This document shows, one piece after another, positions 8,496 to 18,066 of a DNA stretch of 32,292 bases (position 1 is the first letter of the stretch; each line of letters starts with the position of its first letter). This DNA comes from a virus: positions 1 through 32,292 of IMG/VR virus record IMGVR_UViG_3300025012_000224. One strand, given 5' to 3'. The notes under the pieces were generated by a model. It was not told the DNA's origin, searched no databases, and worked only from the letters and a program-made list of their open reading frames with translations. The translations under genes and the position numbers were made by a program.

Positions 8496-8631
8496 GGGGT
8501 TTCTCCGATTCTTTCAGTTCCCAATAGACCAGTTGCTCCCCTGTTCGGGCATCCCGAAGGTCAAAGATGAAATACCCCTTGGCCTGTCCCATGAGAGACA
8601 GGGGTTCGACTTGAGGAAGAAACATTCCCAT
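8488..8631 (-). CDS. 47-aa ORF, probable truncated paralogue of the 200-aa structural protein
   Basis: An AAGGAG at 8637 to 8642, five bases before ATG 8631, selects this start over the longer frame from 8676, which lacks such a site. The product ends in TAA inside the start of the endonuclease gene, an 8-base overlap. Residues 19 to 37, GYFIFDLRDARTGEQLVYW, align without gaps with GEFLFKMWDARSGKILVEW at residues 17 to 35 of the 200-residue protein on the far side of the endonuclease, sharing G, both F, DAR, G, LV and W. Similarity stops near the point where the endonuclease gene begins. I infer the leftover N-terminus of a second copy interrupted or replaced by the mobile gene. A small independent protein remains possible. 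Confidence 0.6.
   Translation of the reverse strand: MGMFLPQVEPLSLMGQAKGYFIFDLRDARTGEQLVYWELKESEKPRG
8503..8506 (-). promoter_or_regulatory. Ribosome-binding site deciding the GTG start of the homing endonuclease gene
   Basis: The minus strand reads GGAG, seven bases, then GTG. No competing ATG near the frame start has a comparable site, so the GTG at 8495 is preferred. Confidence 0.6.
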
Positions 8632-8636
8632 CTTCA

Positions 8637-8642
8637 CTCCTT
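8637..8642 (-). promoter_or_regulatory. Ribosome-binding site (AAGGAG) of the 47-aa ORF
   Basis: A strong AAGGAG lies five bases before ATG 8631 and inside the longer alternative frame starting at 8676. It argues that the short ORF is, or recently was, translated from 8631. The remaining 100 or so bases up to 8746 show no clear promoter or terminator. Confidence 0.6.
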
Positions 8643-8746
8643 GACGGGTCGGGTTCAGATGATCTTCGTGTCGCATTGGGTCTCCAGGGCGATTCCCTAC
8701 TTGTGCCCCCTGATAGACGAGTTACCGACCACGGGGGACTCGGGAC

Positions 8747-11700
8747 TTAGAGGTGAATGACCTGCATGGTTGTCACCCCAGGTGGCAGGGCTTGGCCGCC
8801 CTGCAACACCATACCGTGCTTCGGGTCATGCACGCCTGCAACAAGAGTGGCCGCCCCGCCTCCCAGCAAGGAACTTTGAGCCAATTTGGCACCACCACTC
8901 AACAAGTATGAGCCGCCTATCTGAGGTAGACCCCCTACAATGATGAGGTCCGTGGTCAGGAAAGGCTCCAGAGAGAGCAGGTTGGACACGGAAACGGGTT
9001 CCCAACCCTCCACCAGAACCACCAAGTGCCCAGCCCAGGTGGTTCCAGCCGTTGCTCGGACACAGCCCCTGGAAATCGGATGGGTGTTGATGGCCAGGGC
9101 CAGACTGATATGAGGGGCTGGCAGAAGAGCAAATTCATTGGGGGCCACTGGGGCAACCCGTCCGACGAAGGTCACGGTATCCCCCGAGAATTCTTCACGG
9201 AAAGTGACACCCATTCCGTCTACCAACGGGGGACCAACCCACTCGATGTAGGCAGAATCGGGCTTCGGGGTCAGGGAGTCTATTCCACCCCAGGGACCGA
9301 TCCGGGAGAACTCCCCGGCGAAGACCATGATAAACAAGGCTGCCCCGTCTGGGTATGCCGGACTCGACGGGTTGGCATACCAGGAAGCTGGCCGGGTTGG
9401 GGCTTTTGTGTCCGCACTGGACGGTACCGTTTCTTGAAGGGCCACGTCATGCAGGCCCACCCGCACGGCCTCTAGTCGCATGAACCAATCGGTTCGGCGC
9501 TGAATAGCCCCGTGTCCCCGACCGGCTTGAACCGAATGTGACGGCCAGTTAGGCCACAACACGGCGGTCCCAGGACCGAGAGTGCCCCCCAGCGGGATTT
9601 TCTGGGGCAGAATCTTACCTGTAGCATCCACTACTGGCCCCAGATAATGCCCCCCGCTGGCAAACAGGGTATGTCCGGGCATCCCCCCACCCTGGGACCA
9701 TTGCTCTTCCTGTGGGGTTTTGGCGGGTTCCCAGAACTTGGTCCCATGGAAAGCCAGAACGTGTGCCCCTACGGTATCTCCAACTACTTGCCCGGTTTCC
9801 TTCAACCCCAGACAAGATCCTACTCCGCCAGGGAGCAAGGGTCCGGCTCCTGTGGGGCTATAGACCTTTTCTGTTCCTTCGTTGGCCACCCAACCTGAGA
9901 ATCCCTCGGGGAGGATACCTTCTCCTGGGAGAGCTATGAGTCCAGTGTCCGCATCATCAGTGACCTGCATGAAGGACATGGCTTCATAAAGAGAAGCCGG
10001 GTCGTTGGTGTGTTCGAGAGTCTTGTAGGGGTCGTTCAAGACGAAAGCTGGAGTGTTCAAAACATCATTCGGGTCGTTCAAAACCGAATGGAACGTCTCT
10101 TGCCAAACGGTTTCCGCATGTTGTCCAGTTGGAACCGGAGGTGTGCCCTCGTTGAGCAAGGTCACACTATCCAGAAGGGGTTGACCCTGAAGATACGTGT
10201 TGGTGACCGGCTTTCCTGGATAGAAAGAGATGCTCAGAATTGCGTGTTCACTGGAGAAAGTCAGAGGATTCCCAGTTCTTGCAACCCGGTCATATCTCAA
10301 GGTGACCGTTTGGGTGTCCTTATCAAACGTCCAGTCCAGATAAGTGTAGATCCTCTGGGCCGCTTCATCATAGATCTGGAAGATGTCGTCGGCGAACAAA
10401 TGGGTAGGCAAAAGCGACACCCGGCGGGTGTCAAGAGCCTGCACCACTACGGTTTCCAATGTCAGATCCAGAGATCGTTCCCCACTGGTAATGACACTGG
10501 CCTGGTTCAGAACCATGTGTTCCGGGGCCTTATACTCATCTGTGGGTGATTTGAAGAGTCGATACCAGACCCAATTCCAAACCTGTTGGGTCACTGCCCC
10601 GGGAAGAGAAGCCCCAAATGCCACCTTGCCCATGCCAGCTTCGACTGTGGCCAGGGGCAGGTCCAAGTATTCGACATTGATCCATCCGGCTGAAGGCTCG
10701 GCTGTTTCTGTAGCAAACCCAACTCCTGGAACCCCCGGGGTTTCGGGCTGGTAGTAGGGTGGGAGTCCTAGCTGGGGCAGGTACACCGTCACTCCCCATT
10801 CGGGGGTGCGAAGCAATCTGACATCCGTAGTCTGATCCCAGGGCACATGTTGAATGACCGATGTGGCATCCGAGTTCGGAACCAGAAGTCCATCCGTGCG
10901 AGGGATCTCCCAAGAATTGATGTGACTCTGACTCCCCCTTTTCCAGACTCCCAGTGTTCGCTGAATCGTGATAGCCCCCGGTTGTTGGTCGGACCCGACC
11001 GGAGGCAGCACCACGTAGTCTACAGATTGCCAACGAACGGTCGTCGAGAGTGTCCCACTCAAACCGAAGACACAAGTATCCGGTGTGCCACCTCCGGCAA
11101 AGTCAGCTACCACCGCAGTTGGCGTTTGGATAACATCGTCTACGAAGAGCATCATCACACCCTTGTAGAGAGCTACCCGATAGGTGTGAATCTCGTGGTC
11201 CGTCCAGGTGCTGTCATAAGACCGGACCACTGTTCCAGCTTGGTCAACCAACTCGACCTTGGGGGTTGCCCCTATTCGTAGTTGCACTCCGACATAGACC
11301 GTACTACCCATGGTAGCTCCAAGAACCATGGGTAGAAGGACCACTCCGGAATCCCAGGCCGTGACAGCCAAACGAGCGGTAAAGGCCCGGCCCCACAGGT
11401 CTTGGAAACTCGGATCGGGAGAAGTAAGTCGTGCCGAATACAAGCCCTGCCCAAACGGCCCGGCCCCTGTTGGGTCTATGGGTGCCAGCACCGTCACCAG
11501 ATCAGCCAGATGGTGTGAAACGGTGAAGCCCGTAGGGGCGGTAGCGAGCCAACCCTGATCTTCAGGGTCCAACAGCCCCACCGCCCGAGCCACAGGCAGA
11601 GTCAGGAGCTTCTTGGCCTCCAATACGGGAAGCCCATCTAGATAGAGCAAGGTGGCTAGACGGACTTCACGTTGCCCATCCTGCAAGAGAATTTGGGCGT

Positions 11701-14700
11701 CCTGTATGCCTGTTCCAGACGTGACCGCAAATTCAGCCCGGAAGTCAAGGTTGGCATCGGGAGTGAAGAATGGCTCTAGTCGTTCGTAGCCATACGAATC
11801 TCCAGCCAACTGAGAAGTGGAACAAGCCCGGAGCCAGAGTGCTCCTTGCACAGGATCAATCTTGGAATATCCCAGACCTTGAGTAGTGTACCACTCCCCA
11901 CCAGGACTGTCCTCAGGAAGGTCACTCATCAAGGCGGAAACAACATAGGAATGTCCCCGGATACTGGCACTGTCTGGGATAACCCCATATCGGGCAAAAG
12001 ACCAACGGCTCCGATTCTTGGCCAACCGGCTCAAAGATCCCCAGAACACTTGACCTGGTCCCTCGGTAGACAACACCAGGGCAGTGCTGGACGGGGGTGG
12101 CATCACTGCCACGTTGCCGTCCAGGGTACCTATAGTGGTCGAGACTATGCCCGACACCTGAGCAATGGCAGTCTTCTGATTCGGGTCTGCTGTGATCCGA
12201 ACGGTCAGCGGGTAACCACTCCACGGAGTCTCGAAAAGGATCTCCGGATAGACATTCCCATACCGAGTGAAATCTGCTGGAAAACTAGGCGACACTCCCA
12301 CCGTGGTTGTACCATCAGTCTGTTGTACCAGACTACGAACGGTATACACCCCGGTCTGGGTTCCCGACAGAATCTGGAACCTGTCGTTGACCTGGAGGTT
12401 TCCGGGAACATCGCTGGTCTGGATCTTTACTGTGCTCAGGGCCGTAACCGTGCCCGTAACCTTGGGGCCGAGGGACCAAGCCGAGACATCATGGATCTTC
12501 AACGGGTCAAGTAGCCAGCCAAAGTGTTCCAGGCCATTGACCTGAAGTGCGCCTACCAGGTACAAATGGTGGTTGTCATGGAACCCGAGACAGATCCCGG
12601 TGAACACGCCATCCCAAGTGGCCAGCACGGCTTGGGTTGAGAAAGGATCCCTGGAATCCTCAATCTGGAACCGACCCGCCATGGAAAAAGAGGATGGGAA
12701 AGATAGGTCTAACCCCCGCCAATAGTAGGCAACCATTGGGTCGGTCGAGCTATAGGGTCCGGTATGTGCGTCAACAAGCAAATAGCTCTGGGAAGGAACA
12801 TCTACAGCCCCGGAGTCTGTTCCTGCCAGCACCCAAGCCGGGGAAGCAGCCGTTGGGGGGGTCTTGGCATCGAAGGCCACACCCACACCCACAGGCTCTC
12901 GTTCAAACGCTGGAACCTCTCCTCGGTCAGGATTCTGATTGAGGAGCAGGGTCGTGGGACTATTGAGCAAGGCGGAGTACCCTCGCTCGAAGCCCATGTA
13001 CCGGTGCCCGATGTAAAGCGGATTTGGAGTCTCGGCCGGACCCAGAACAACACTCATCGGGAACCTAGCAATGTCTGGAGCACCCTTCGGATGAGTGGCA
13101 TCCTGAACCTGTTCCCCATGAGCAGCCGGGTCATGATGCCCGATTCGACGGTCCCATTTGTTCAACACCAAGCCAGGAGTGTTCAACCCTGCCAAGGGCA
13201 TGATAGGATTGGCGAACCAACAGTAATCTACCAACACTTCACCCTGAGGGTCACCCGGCGGAAGAAGCGGCACTGGCACTGTGAGTTGGATAGAGCCGAC
13301 GTAGGGGTTGACATCCTTGACCTCTACAGCCGTGCCATTGACTTGGACGGTCACGTCCTGTTTGGTAGCCGGGGTCATGCTTCCCCAGGTTTTCACCAGG
13401 GGACCACGTTGAGTCCAGAACCAATCCTTGGTCAAGGCGGCAGACCCGAGGAACTGAGTCTGCTGATTGTGCATGAAGTTCCATGCCCCTGAGTAAACCG
13501 TGTTTGAGGCCGAGATTTCAGCCCCCAATACTTGCCAGCCAGAGATGTCGTAGGCTTCGGCGAAGAAGATCCAGGAGAGGCCACCCCGAGTACCTTGGGA
13601 AACCTGAGTGCAGTTGGCAATCGCCGTTGAAGCTAAGGGCAGGTCGTCCAACAGGAAACTGTAGATCCCAGCCTTGATGTTGCGAAGCAGTGTGAGTTTG
13701 TGTGGGAGATCACTCCAGGGGATGGTCAGAGTCACATCGTAGAGACCGGACCAGATTCGGATCTGGTCCACTCCTCCGGCGGCCTTCTGAAGCGTTATCC
13801 TGACCTGAACCCCAGTACCCACCGGGCCATCCTCGATAACCAGATGTCCAAACTGAGGCGAGGGGAAAGCCAAGATGGGCGGGTCATAGGTTGCCCCGGC
13901 GGCGTTGAACTGGAAGTCTGCCCTGAAGGTACATGTTGAGGGAATCAGTTTGCCCGAGTCATCCAGGAAGGTCCAACCGAAGGAATTGCCTCTTTCACGA
14001 GACAGATACAACCGGCCATTGAGAACCTGAGACACTCCTGTTCCAGTCTGAACGGCTGTCAACCCAGGAGCCAGATTTGGTAGTACGGAAGCATCATAGA
14101 GAAATGCCTGAGCCGGACTGATGGAGCAGGTGTAGTTCAGACTGGTCATCCCCCGAACCTGCATGTGAACCTGTGTGGCACTTCCCATGTAGGGATGGGT
14201 GATCACATCTGGGGTGATCACAATGGGGTAGTCTGGGTTGGAGGTGAAGCCATAGGAGGAGGCATCCAGAATCCCGGTTGTGCCTGGTGGTTCGAGAGAT
14301 TGCGGGAGCATGGTTTGACTGAAGGTGAACAGGAGTTCATCTCCTGCCAAAAGAGTCACAACACAAGTCGGAGGTTCCCCCATGGCCAGGAGAGCCACAG
14401 CCACAGCCAGAATGGGGTTTCCGGAGATGTCTGTCGGACCAGAGACTACTATCTGGTAAGTACCCCCAAGAGTGGTTCCCGTGTGGGTGATGATCACACT
14501 GAGAACTCCGGCTACGTTATCCCCCGGAACCGCGACCGTTCCCATCTGACCAACCACAACTGCGGTTGGGGTTGTTGTAGCTCCGAGAATCGGTGTGATC
14601 ACATAAGAGGCCGGGGCTACGAGAGCCGGATTGGCAGCATCCATTGGCTCTGAGAAGAACACTTCGATCTGGAACCCGTTCAGGCTTCTGGCTGATATCG

Positions 14701-14986
14701 GCCGAGGGGCGTTTCGTTCAACCCCGCCATAGGGACCAAGACCGTAGGGGTCTCCACCGTAGCCCCCTTGAACATTCACTGGGGGAGCAGAGAAAGCCAT
14801 ACTGCCGTAGGAGGTCAGACCGTAGGGACCACCATTCTGTTCGGGTGGGGTAGATACCCAGCCAACACCCCCATACCCAGTCCCCACGGGAGAGGAAGGA
14901 CAAACAACCTCCTCACCCGGGGCAGGGAACGGCCCAAACCCGAAAGGGCTAAGGGCCAGGCATTCTGATGGATCTACAGGTAGCAC
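8747..14986 (-). CDS. Giant multidomain tail fibre/adhesin-like protein, 2079 aa
   Basis: This is the longest gene in the window. It starts with GTG at 14986, with GGGGA at 14992 to 14996, and ends in TAA. Residues about 35 to 92 are a Gly/Tyr-rich low-complexity stretch with repeated YGG and GPYG. Two tandem Ig-like domains follow (about 94 to 200 and 205 to 310). The first has IEVFFSEPMDAANP and DISGNP, typical of SbsA/Big_5-type folds; the second has LLFTFSQTM. At least four LamG/concanavalin-like regions follow, near residues 323 to 510, 765 to 830, 1050 to 1120 and 1160 to 1325, with recurring strands such as YRVALYKGVMMLFVDD. Around 1625 to 1659 the VLNDP motif recurs. The architecture suggests a long fibre or adhesin that binds host-surface glycans. 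The receptor is unknown, and domain assignment rests on patterns rather than a search. Confidence 0.92.
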   Translation of the reverse strand: MLPVDPSECLALSPFGFGPFPAPGEEVVCPSSPVGTGYGGVGWVSTPPEQNGGPYGLTSYGSMAFSAPPVNVQGGYGGDPYGLGPYGGVERNAPRPISARSLNGFQIEVFFSEPMDAANPALVAPASYVITPILGATTTPTAVVVGQMGTVAVPGDNVAGVLSVIITHTGTTLGGTYQIVVSGPTDISGNPILAVAVALLAMGEPPTCVVTLLAGDELLFTFSQTMLPQSLEPPGTTGILDASSYGFTSNPDYPIVITPDVITHPYMGSATQVHMQVRGMTSLNYTCSISPAQAFLYDASVLPNLAPGLTAVQTGTGVSQVLNGRLYLSRERGNSFGWTFLDDSGKLIPSTCTFRADFQFNAAGATYDPPILAFPSPQFGHLVIEDGPVGTGVQVRITLQKAAGGVDQIRIWSGLYDVTLTIPWSDLPHKLTLLRNIKAGIYSFLLDDLPLASTAIANCTQVSQGTRGGLSWIFFAEAYDISGWQVLGAEISASNTVYSGAWNFMHNQQTQFLGSAALTKDWFWTQRGPLVKTWGSMTPATKQDVTVQVNGTAVEVKDVNPYVGSIQLTVPVPLLPPGDPQGEVLVDYCWFANPIMPLAGLNTPGLVLNKWDRRIGHHDPAAHGEQVQDATHPKGAPDIARFPMSVVLGPAETPNPLYIGHRYMGFERGYSALLNSPTTLLLNQNPDRGEVPAFEREPVGVGVAFDAKTPPTAASPAWVLAGTDSGAVDVPSQSYLLVDAHTGPYSSTDPMVAYYWRGLDLSFPSSFSMAGRFQIEDSRDPFSTQAVLATWDGVFTGICLGFHDNHHLYLVGALQVNGLEHFGWLLDPLKIHDVSAWSLGPKVTGTVTALSTVKIQTSDVPGNLQVNDRFQILSGTQTGVYTVRSLVQQTDGTTTVGVSPSFPADFTRYGNVYPEILFETPWSGYPLTVRITADPNQKTAIAQVSGIVSTTIGTLDGNVAVMPPPSSTALVLSTEGPGQVFWGSLSRLAKNRSRWSFARYGVIPDSASIRGHSYVVSALMSDLPEDSPGGEWYTTQGLGYSKIDPVQGALWLRACSTSQLAGDSYGYERLEPFFTPDANLDFRAEFAVTSGTGIQDAQILLQDGQREVRLATLLYLDGLPVLEAKKLLTLPVARAVGLLDPEDQGWLATAPTGFTVSHHLADLVTVLAPIDPTGAGPFGQGLYSARLTSPDPSFQDLWGRAFTARLAVTAWDSGVVLLPMVLGATMGSTVYVGVQLRIGATPKVELVDQAGTVVRSYDSTWTDHEIHTYRVALYKGVMMLFVDDVIQTPTAVVADFAGGGTPDTCVFGLSGTLSTTVRWQSVDYVVLPPVGSDQQPGAITIQRTLGVWKRGSQSHINSWEIPRTDGLLVPNSDATSVIQHVPWDQTTDVRLLRTPEWGVTVYLPQLGLPPYYQPETPGVPGVGFATETAEPSAGWINVEYLDLPLATVEAGMGKVAFGASLPGAVTQQVWNWVWYRLFKSPTDEYKAPEHMVLNQASVITSGERSLDLTLETVVVQALDTRRVSLLPTHLFADDIFQIYDEAAQRIYTYLDWTFDKDTQTVTLRYDRVARTGNPLTFSSEHAILSISFYPGKPVTNTYLQGQPLLDSVTLLNEGTPPVPTGQHAETVWQETFHSVLNDPNDVLNTPAFVLNDPYKTLEHTNDPASLYEAMSFMQVTDDADTGLIALPGEGILPEGFSGWVANEGTEKVYSPTGAGPLLPGGVGSCLGLKETGQVVGDTVGAHVLAFHGTKFWEPAKTPQEEQWSQGGGMPGHTLFASGGHYLGPVVDATGKILPQKIPLGGTLGPGTAVLWPNWPSHSVQAGRGHGAIQRRTDWFMRLEAVRVGLHDVALQETVPSSADTKAPTRPASWYANPSSPAYPDGAALFIMVFAGEFSRIGPWGGIDSLTPKPDSAYIEWVGPPLVDGMGVTFREEFSGDTVTFVGRVAPVAPNEFALLPAPHISLALAINTHPISRGCVRATAGTTWAGHLVVLVEGWEPVSVSNLLSLEPFLTTDLIIVGGLPQIGGSYLLSGGAKLAQSSLLGGGAATLVAGVHDPKHGMVLQGGQALPPGVTTMQVIHL

Positions 14987-14991
14987 GCTGG

Positions 14992-14996
14992 TCCCC
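14992..14996 (-). promoter_or_regulatory. Ribosome-binding site supporting the GTG start of the 2079-aa fibre gene
   Basis: GGGGA on the minus strand lies five bases before GTG 14986, within the 19-base gap after the tailspike gene. No ATG near the start of the frame has a better site. Confidence 0.5.
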
Positions 14997-15005
14997 GTTC
15001 ACCGG

Positions 15006-18000
15006 TTAGCAAACATACCATCTCGGGTTGCCACCCACATCAGCACCTTGATAGAGTTTCACGAAGCCGTGATTGACGCCGATTGGCCAAGCATTCAAGA
15101 CGCCTCCAGGTCCATCAATCCAACCCCCAGCAGCGATGGCACTCACAAGGATGTTGTTGACACCCGCATTACTCTCTTCATCTCGAATGAGCAGAATGCG
15201 TCCTGGACGTTCATCGACCAAGTTGATGGTAATCGTCCAAGCCCCGCCCCCGCCCACGGTCTGTGCCCCCAGAATCTCATCCCCTGGTTGCACCGTATAG
15301 GGAGACATAAGGTTGGTGACTTGTCGATAGGGACGGATCACGGTGCCATGCACTTGAAGCTGATCCGGGGCCGGACAAGAGATCCCTACTCTTTCCGGAG
15401 CAGTCCCGGCAAAGTAAACTGCTCCGCTAGCCACTCGAAGATCCCCAAGTTTCAGAGTCAGAGCATTACTCGTGGAGCCGAGCCAGACAATGCTGGATCC
15501 CGGTCCCGGAGTACCAAGCAGAACAAGGACCCCGAACAGATCCAAGGCTGTAACCCCAAGACCCGTGGTGTTGACGGTGGTGACCACTGTAGCTAAAGGA
15601 TCTGCGGCCCCGACGGCAAACCGCTGAACACCCTCAGGGGTTCGAATCCAGAAAAAGCCTGAAGATGGGTCTGCGGGGAGATACAAACCACTAGCGATCA
15701 ATACCGGAGCCGTAGCGGCATCCGGATTGACCACGTAAATGCGCCCCGAGTCCACTGGCCCCGGTTTTTGTCCGGGCATCAGGACTATGTCGCCTGCCGG
15801 ATTGGTGCCTCCGCCTGCTTCTTGGCTGCTACCCCCTTCAATCCAGACGGAGCCTGCTGTGGGAACTACAAAAGCCCCGTGTTTATTAGCGTATCCGCCT
15901 CGAACAACCACATTCCCCATAGCCCCGGTCAGAGACTGATCCAGACTCCGGGTTTGGAGGTAGAGGTCGTAGGGTTCATCGAAAGGCACCCCAGCGGATC
16001 CGGCTTGAACCACACACATGGGCGGCCGAGGTGTCCCTGGAGAATCGTTCGGCCAGGCTCCCCGACCCATGCTGAGGATGGCCCCACCACCCATTGGGTT
16101 GGGGTTCAGATTGATCTCGGAACCCAAACCATCCCCAACAAGGGGGCCGCTGTCTATGGTGCCTTCAGTTTGAAGTCCACCTCGAAGCAACCCATCTGTT
16201 TCTGTCCAAATGGGGGCGGTTGCACCCGAGATCCGTACAGCCCCGTAGTCGGCCAGAATGTTTCGCCCAAGCCCATGGCCATACAAGAAGGGGGTGATGG
16301 TGGCCAGACCATCATAGGCCGTGTCAAGACTATAGAAAGGCGACACAGAGTTGGGCATGGAGATCATAACCAACTTGTCGAGAGCATTCTGAGCGTCCCC
16401 CACACCCAGCCGTTTTGTGACTGGCACGGTTGGGCCAATGCCGGTTTCGGGAGGGGTATACTGATCGGCGTAGAGAATGCTTCGGTCATGAGCAATGGCT
16501 GAGAAAGCAGTCGGGGGACCGTCCGGGAAAGTTACGGTTCCCGTAATGGCACAGGCTCCCCAATACACATAAATATCGCCACTTGTGCCTGCTGTACGCA
16601 CAGTCAGATCATCCTCGAACAGCGTCCAAAGGCATCGCATGTTCACATTGAAGGCAACCGGACCTACGCCATCATCTGTAATGTCCACCGTGCCCTCGAT
16701 GGTGGACTCCAGTAGTTGTATCGTTTCTGCGTAACCAAACAGAGAATGTCCAGCCCCGTTTCGAGCCACGACGGCTGTTCGGGTCGTTTGGACCGAAACT
16801 CCGGTTTGCAGAGTTGGGTTGATCTGGATGCCGGATTCACCCTCGATACGGCAGGTGTCCGCTGTAAAGGCAAGTGAAGGACCGGTCAATGTAACGGCAT
16901 ACCGAAGGGCATCGGCATTAGCATTGGAAATGACCTGGGATTGCCGCAACCCAATCTGCATGGGACCGGTGCTAATCGCACCCAAAGCAGGTCCCTGGGT
17001 GACTCCAAGCCCATTTTGTGTGATCGTGGACTCATCCAGAAAGACCGTTCCCTGACCAGCGCAAAGCAGAACGGGTTGGGCTGTAGAACCCCCATTCACC
17101 AAGGTCACATTCCGAATCAAGAGTTCCGAATCCGCAGCCGTACCTGTGAACTCATGGTGGGCGTTTAGAGCCGAAGTGGTACTGACATAGACCCCGTCCA
17201 TTCCTCCTTGGTTGGCTACAGTGTCACCAACCAGGTGTATGTGCGGTTGAAGAACGAGGTTTTCCTCGTAATACCCTGGAGCAACCATAATCCGATACGG
17301 GTTCGCCGTACTGGCAACCGGTTCCCCTCGGCCCACTGCTCCCATGGCATAGGCGACGGCCTCAGTGATGGAGGAGAAATCTCCAAAGCCTTCAGCCGCC
17401 ATTCGAATACCCGACTCATCCCGAGCCACGGAGTCTGGTCCAGGGATCCGAGAAATGTTCGTTGGCTCGTTTGGGGTTGCCGTGTTGTTCCGGCCCCGGT
17501 TGGCATCCACATAGAGAACCCGACCCCCAGTAGACAGTCTTCGAACCAAGAGCATGAGTCGTTGGACATTCTGGTTTTGGTCGTTGGCCCAGCCTTCAGG
17601 AGTGGCATCAACGGGCACAACCCCGGACTGATCCCGACGTTCCCCCGCACTGACAAGCTTCAACTCGGCAAACTGGGTGAGTCGCCGAAGTCGAACGAAC
17701 TGAGTGCTTTCAGTCGGGAGACCTGCATCCACAACAAGCCGAAGCAGGTAAGACCCTTCCCAGTCCACGTTGAACTTACAGGTCTGGGTGGTGCTTCCCT
17801 CGGGGGGCAGAAGGACTGCCGTTGAAGGGGTCCCGTCGAAGTTGTTCGGGTTAGCCGCCGCCGGACCCGACGATTTCGGGATGAAGGACAACGACCAGGC
17901 ATAGGTCGTTGCTGCATCTACGGATTCACAAATGATCTGGTAGCTTTTACGGAGGTCCTCCCTGGATTGGTCGGTCAGAACCGGCCCGACCACTGGACCC

Positions 18001-18041
18001 CCAGGGCTGGTGTGCATTGTCGTTCGGATGTGGGCTGCCAT
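15006..18041 (-). CDS. Beta-helix tailspike protein, 1011 aa
   Basis: ATG 18041 follows GAGAGGAG with a six-base spacer, the best ribosome-binding site in the window. Residues about 30 to 120 look like a PKD/Ig-type domain (DAATTYAWSLSF, then WEGSYLLRLVVD). After VLYVDANRGRNN (about 176 to 187), residues 220 to 520 have the form of a pectin lyase-like right-handed beta-helix: FSSITEAVAYAMG, YRIMVAPGYYEENLVL, then IRNVTLVNG. This is standard for phage tailspikes that bind or cut surface polysaccharide. The last 100 residues (YTVQPGDEILGAQTVGGGGAW, then RILLIRDEESNAG and a closing PRWYVC) resemble a common phage fibre-tip domain. No catalytic triad can be assigned by eye, so enzyme activity is open. 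It sits between the baseplate genes and the giant fibre, as expected for an attached receptor-binding protein. Confidence 0.93.
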   Translation of the reverse strand: MAAHIRTTMHTSPGGPVVGPVLTDQSREDLRKSYQIICESVDAATTYAWSLSFIPKSSGPAAANPNNFDGTPSTAVLLPPEGSTTQTCKFNVDWEGSYLLRLVVDAGLPTESTQFVRLRRLTQFAELKLVSAGERRDQSGVVPVDATPEGWANDQNQNVQRLMLLVRRLSTGGRVLYVDANRGRNNTATPNEPTNISRIPGPDSVARDESGIRMAAEGFGDFSSITEAVAYAMGAVGRGEPVASTANPYRIMVAPGYYEENLVLQPHIHLVGDTVANQGGMDGVYVSTTSALNAHHEFTGTAADSELLIRNVTLVNGGSTAQPVLLCAGQGTVFLDESTITQNGLGVTQGPALGAISTGPMQIGLRQSQVISNANADALRYAVTLTGPSLAFTADTCRIEGESGIQINPTLQTGVSVQTTRTAVVARNGAGHSLFGYAETIQLLESTIEGTVDITDDGVGPVAFNVNMRCLWTLFEDDLTVRTAGTSGDIYVYWGACAITGTVTFPDGPPTAFSAIAHDRSILYADQYTPPETGIGPTVPVTKRLGVGDAQNALDKLVMISMPNSVSPFYSLDTAYDGLATITPFLYGHGLGRNILADYGAVRISGATAPIWTETDGLLRGGLQTEGTIDSGPLVGDGLGSEINLNPNPMGGGAILSMGRGAWPNDSPGTPRPPMCVVQAGSAGVPFDEPYDLYLQTRSLDQSLTGAMGNVVVRGGYANKHGAFVVPTAGSVWIEGGSSQEAGGGTNPAGDIVLMPGQKPGPVDSGRIYVVNPDAATAPVLIASGLYLPADPSSGFFWIRTPEGVQRFAVGAADPLATVVTTVNTTGLGVTALDLFGVLVLLGTPGPGSSIVWLGSTSNALTLKLGDLRVASGAVYFAGTAPERVGISCPAPDQLQVHGTVIRPYRQVTNLMSPYTVQPGDEILGAQTVGGGGAWTITINLVDERPGRILLIRDEESNAGVNNILVSAIAAGGWIDGPGGVLNAWPIGVNHGFVKLYQGADVGGNPRWYVC

Positions 18042-18047
18042 ATTGAT

Positions 18048-18055
18048 CTCCTCTC
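18048..18055 (-). promoter_or_regulatory. Strong ribosome-binding site (GAGAGGAG) of the tailspike gene
   Basis: The minus strand reads GAGAGGAG, six bases, ATG. It lies in a 53-base gap, longer than most gaps here, which suggests that the tailspike has its own efficient translation start rather than relying on coupling. Confidence 0.75.
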
Positions 18056-18066
18056 AAAGACCCCTT

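Noticed and set aside
8488-8676. Longer 62-codon version of the short ORF
   Set aside because: The AAGGAG lies inside this longer frame at the correct distance from ATG 8631, so the shorter form is preferred.
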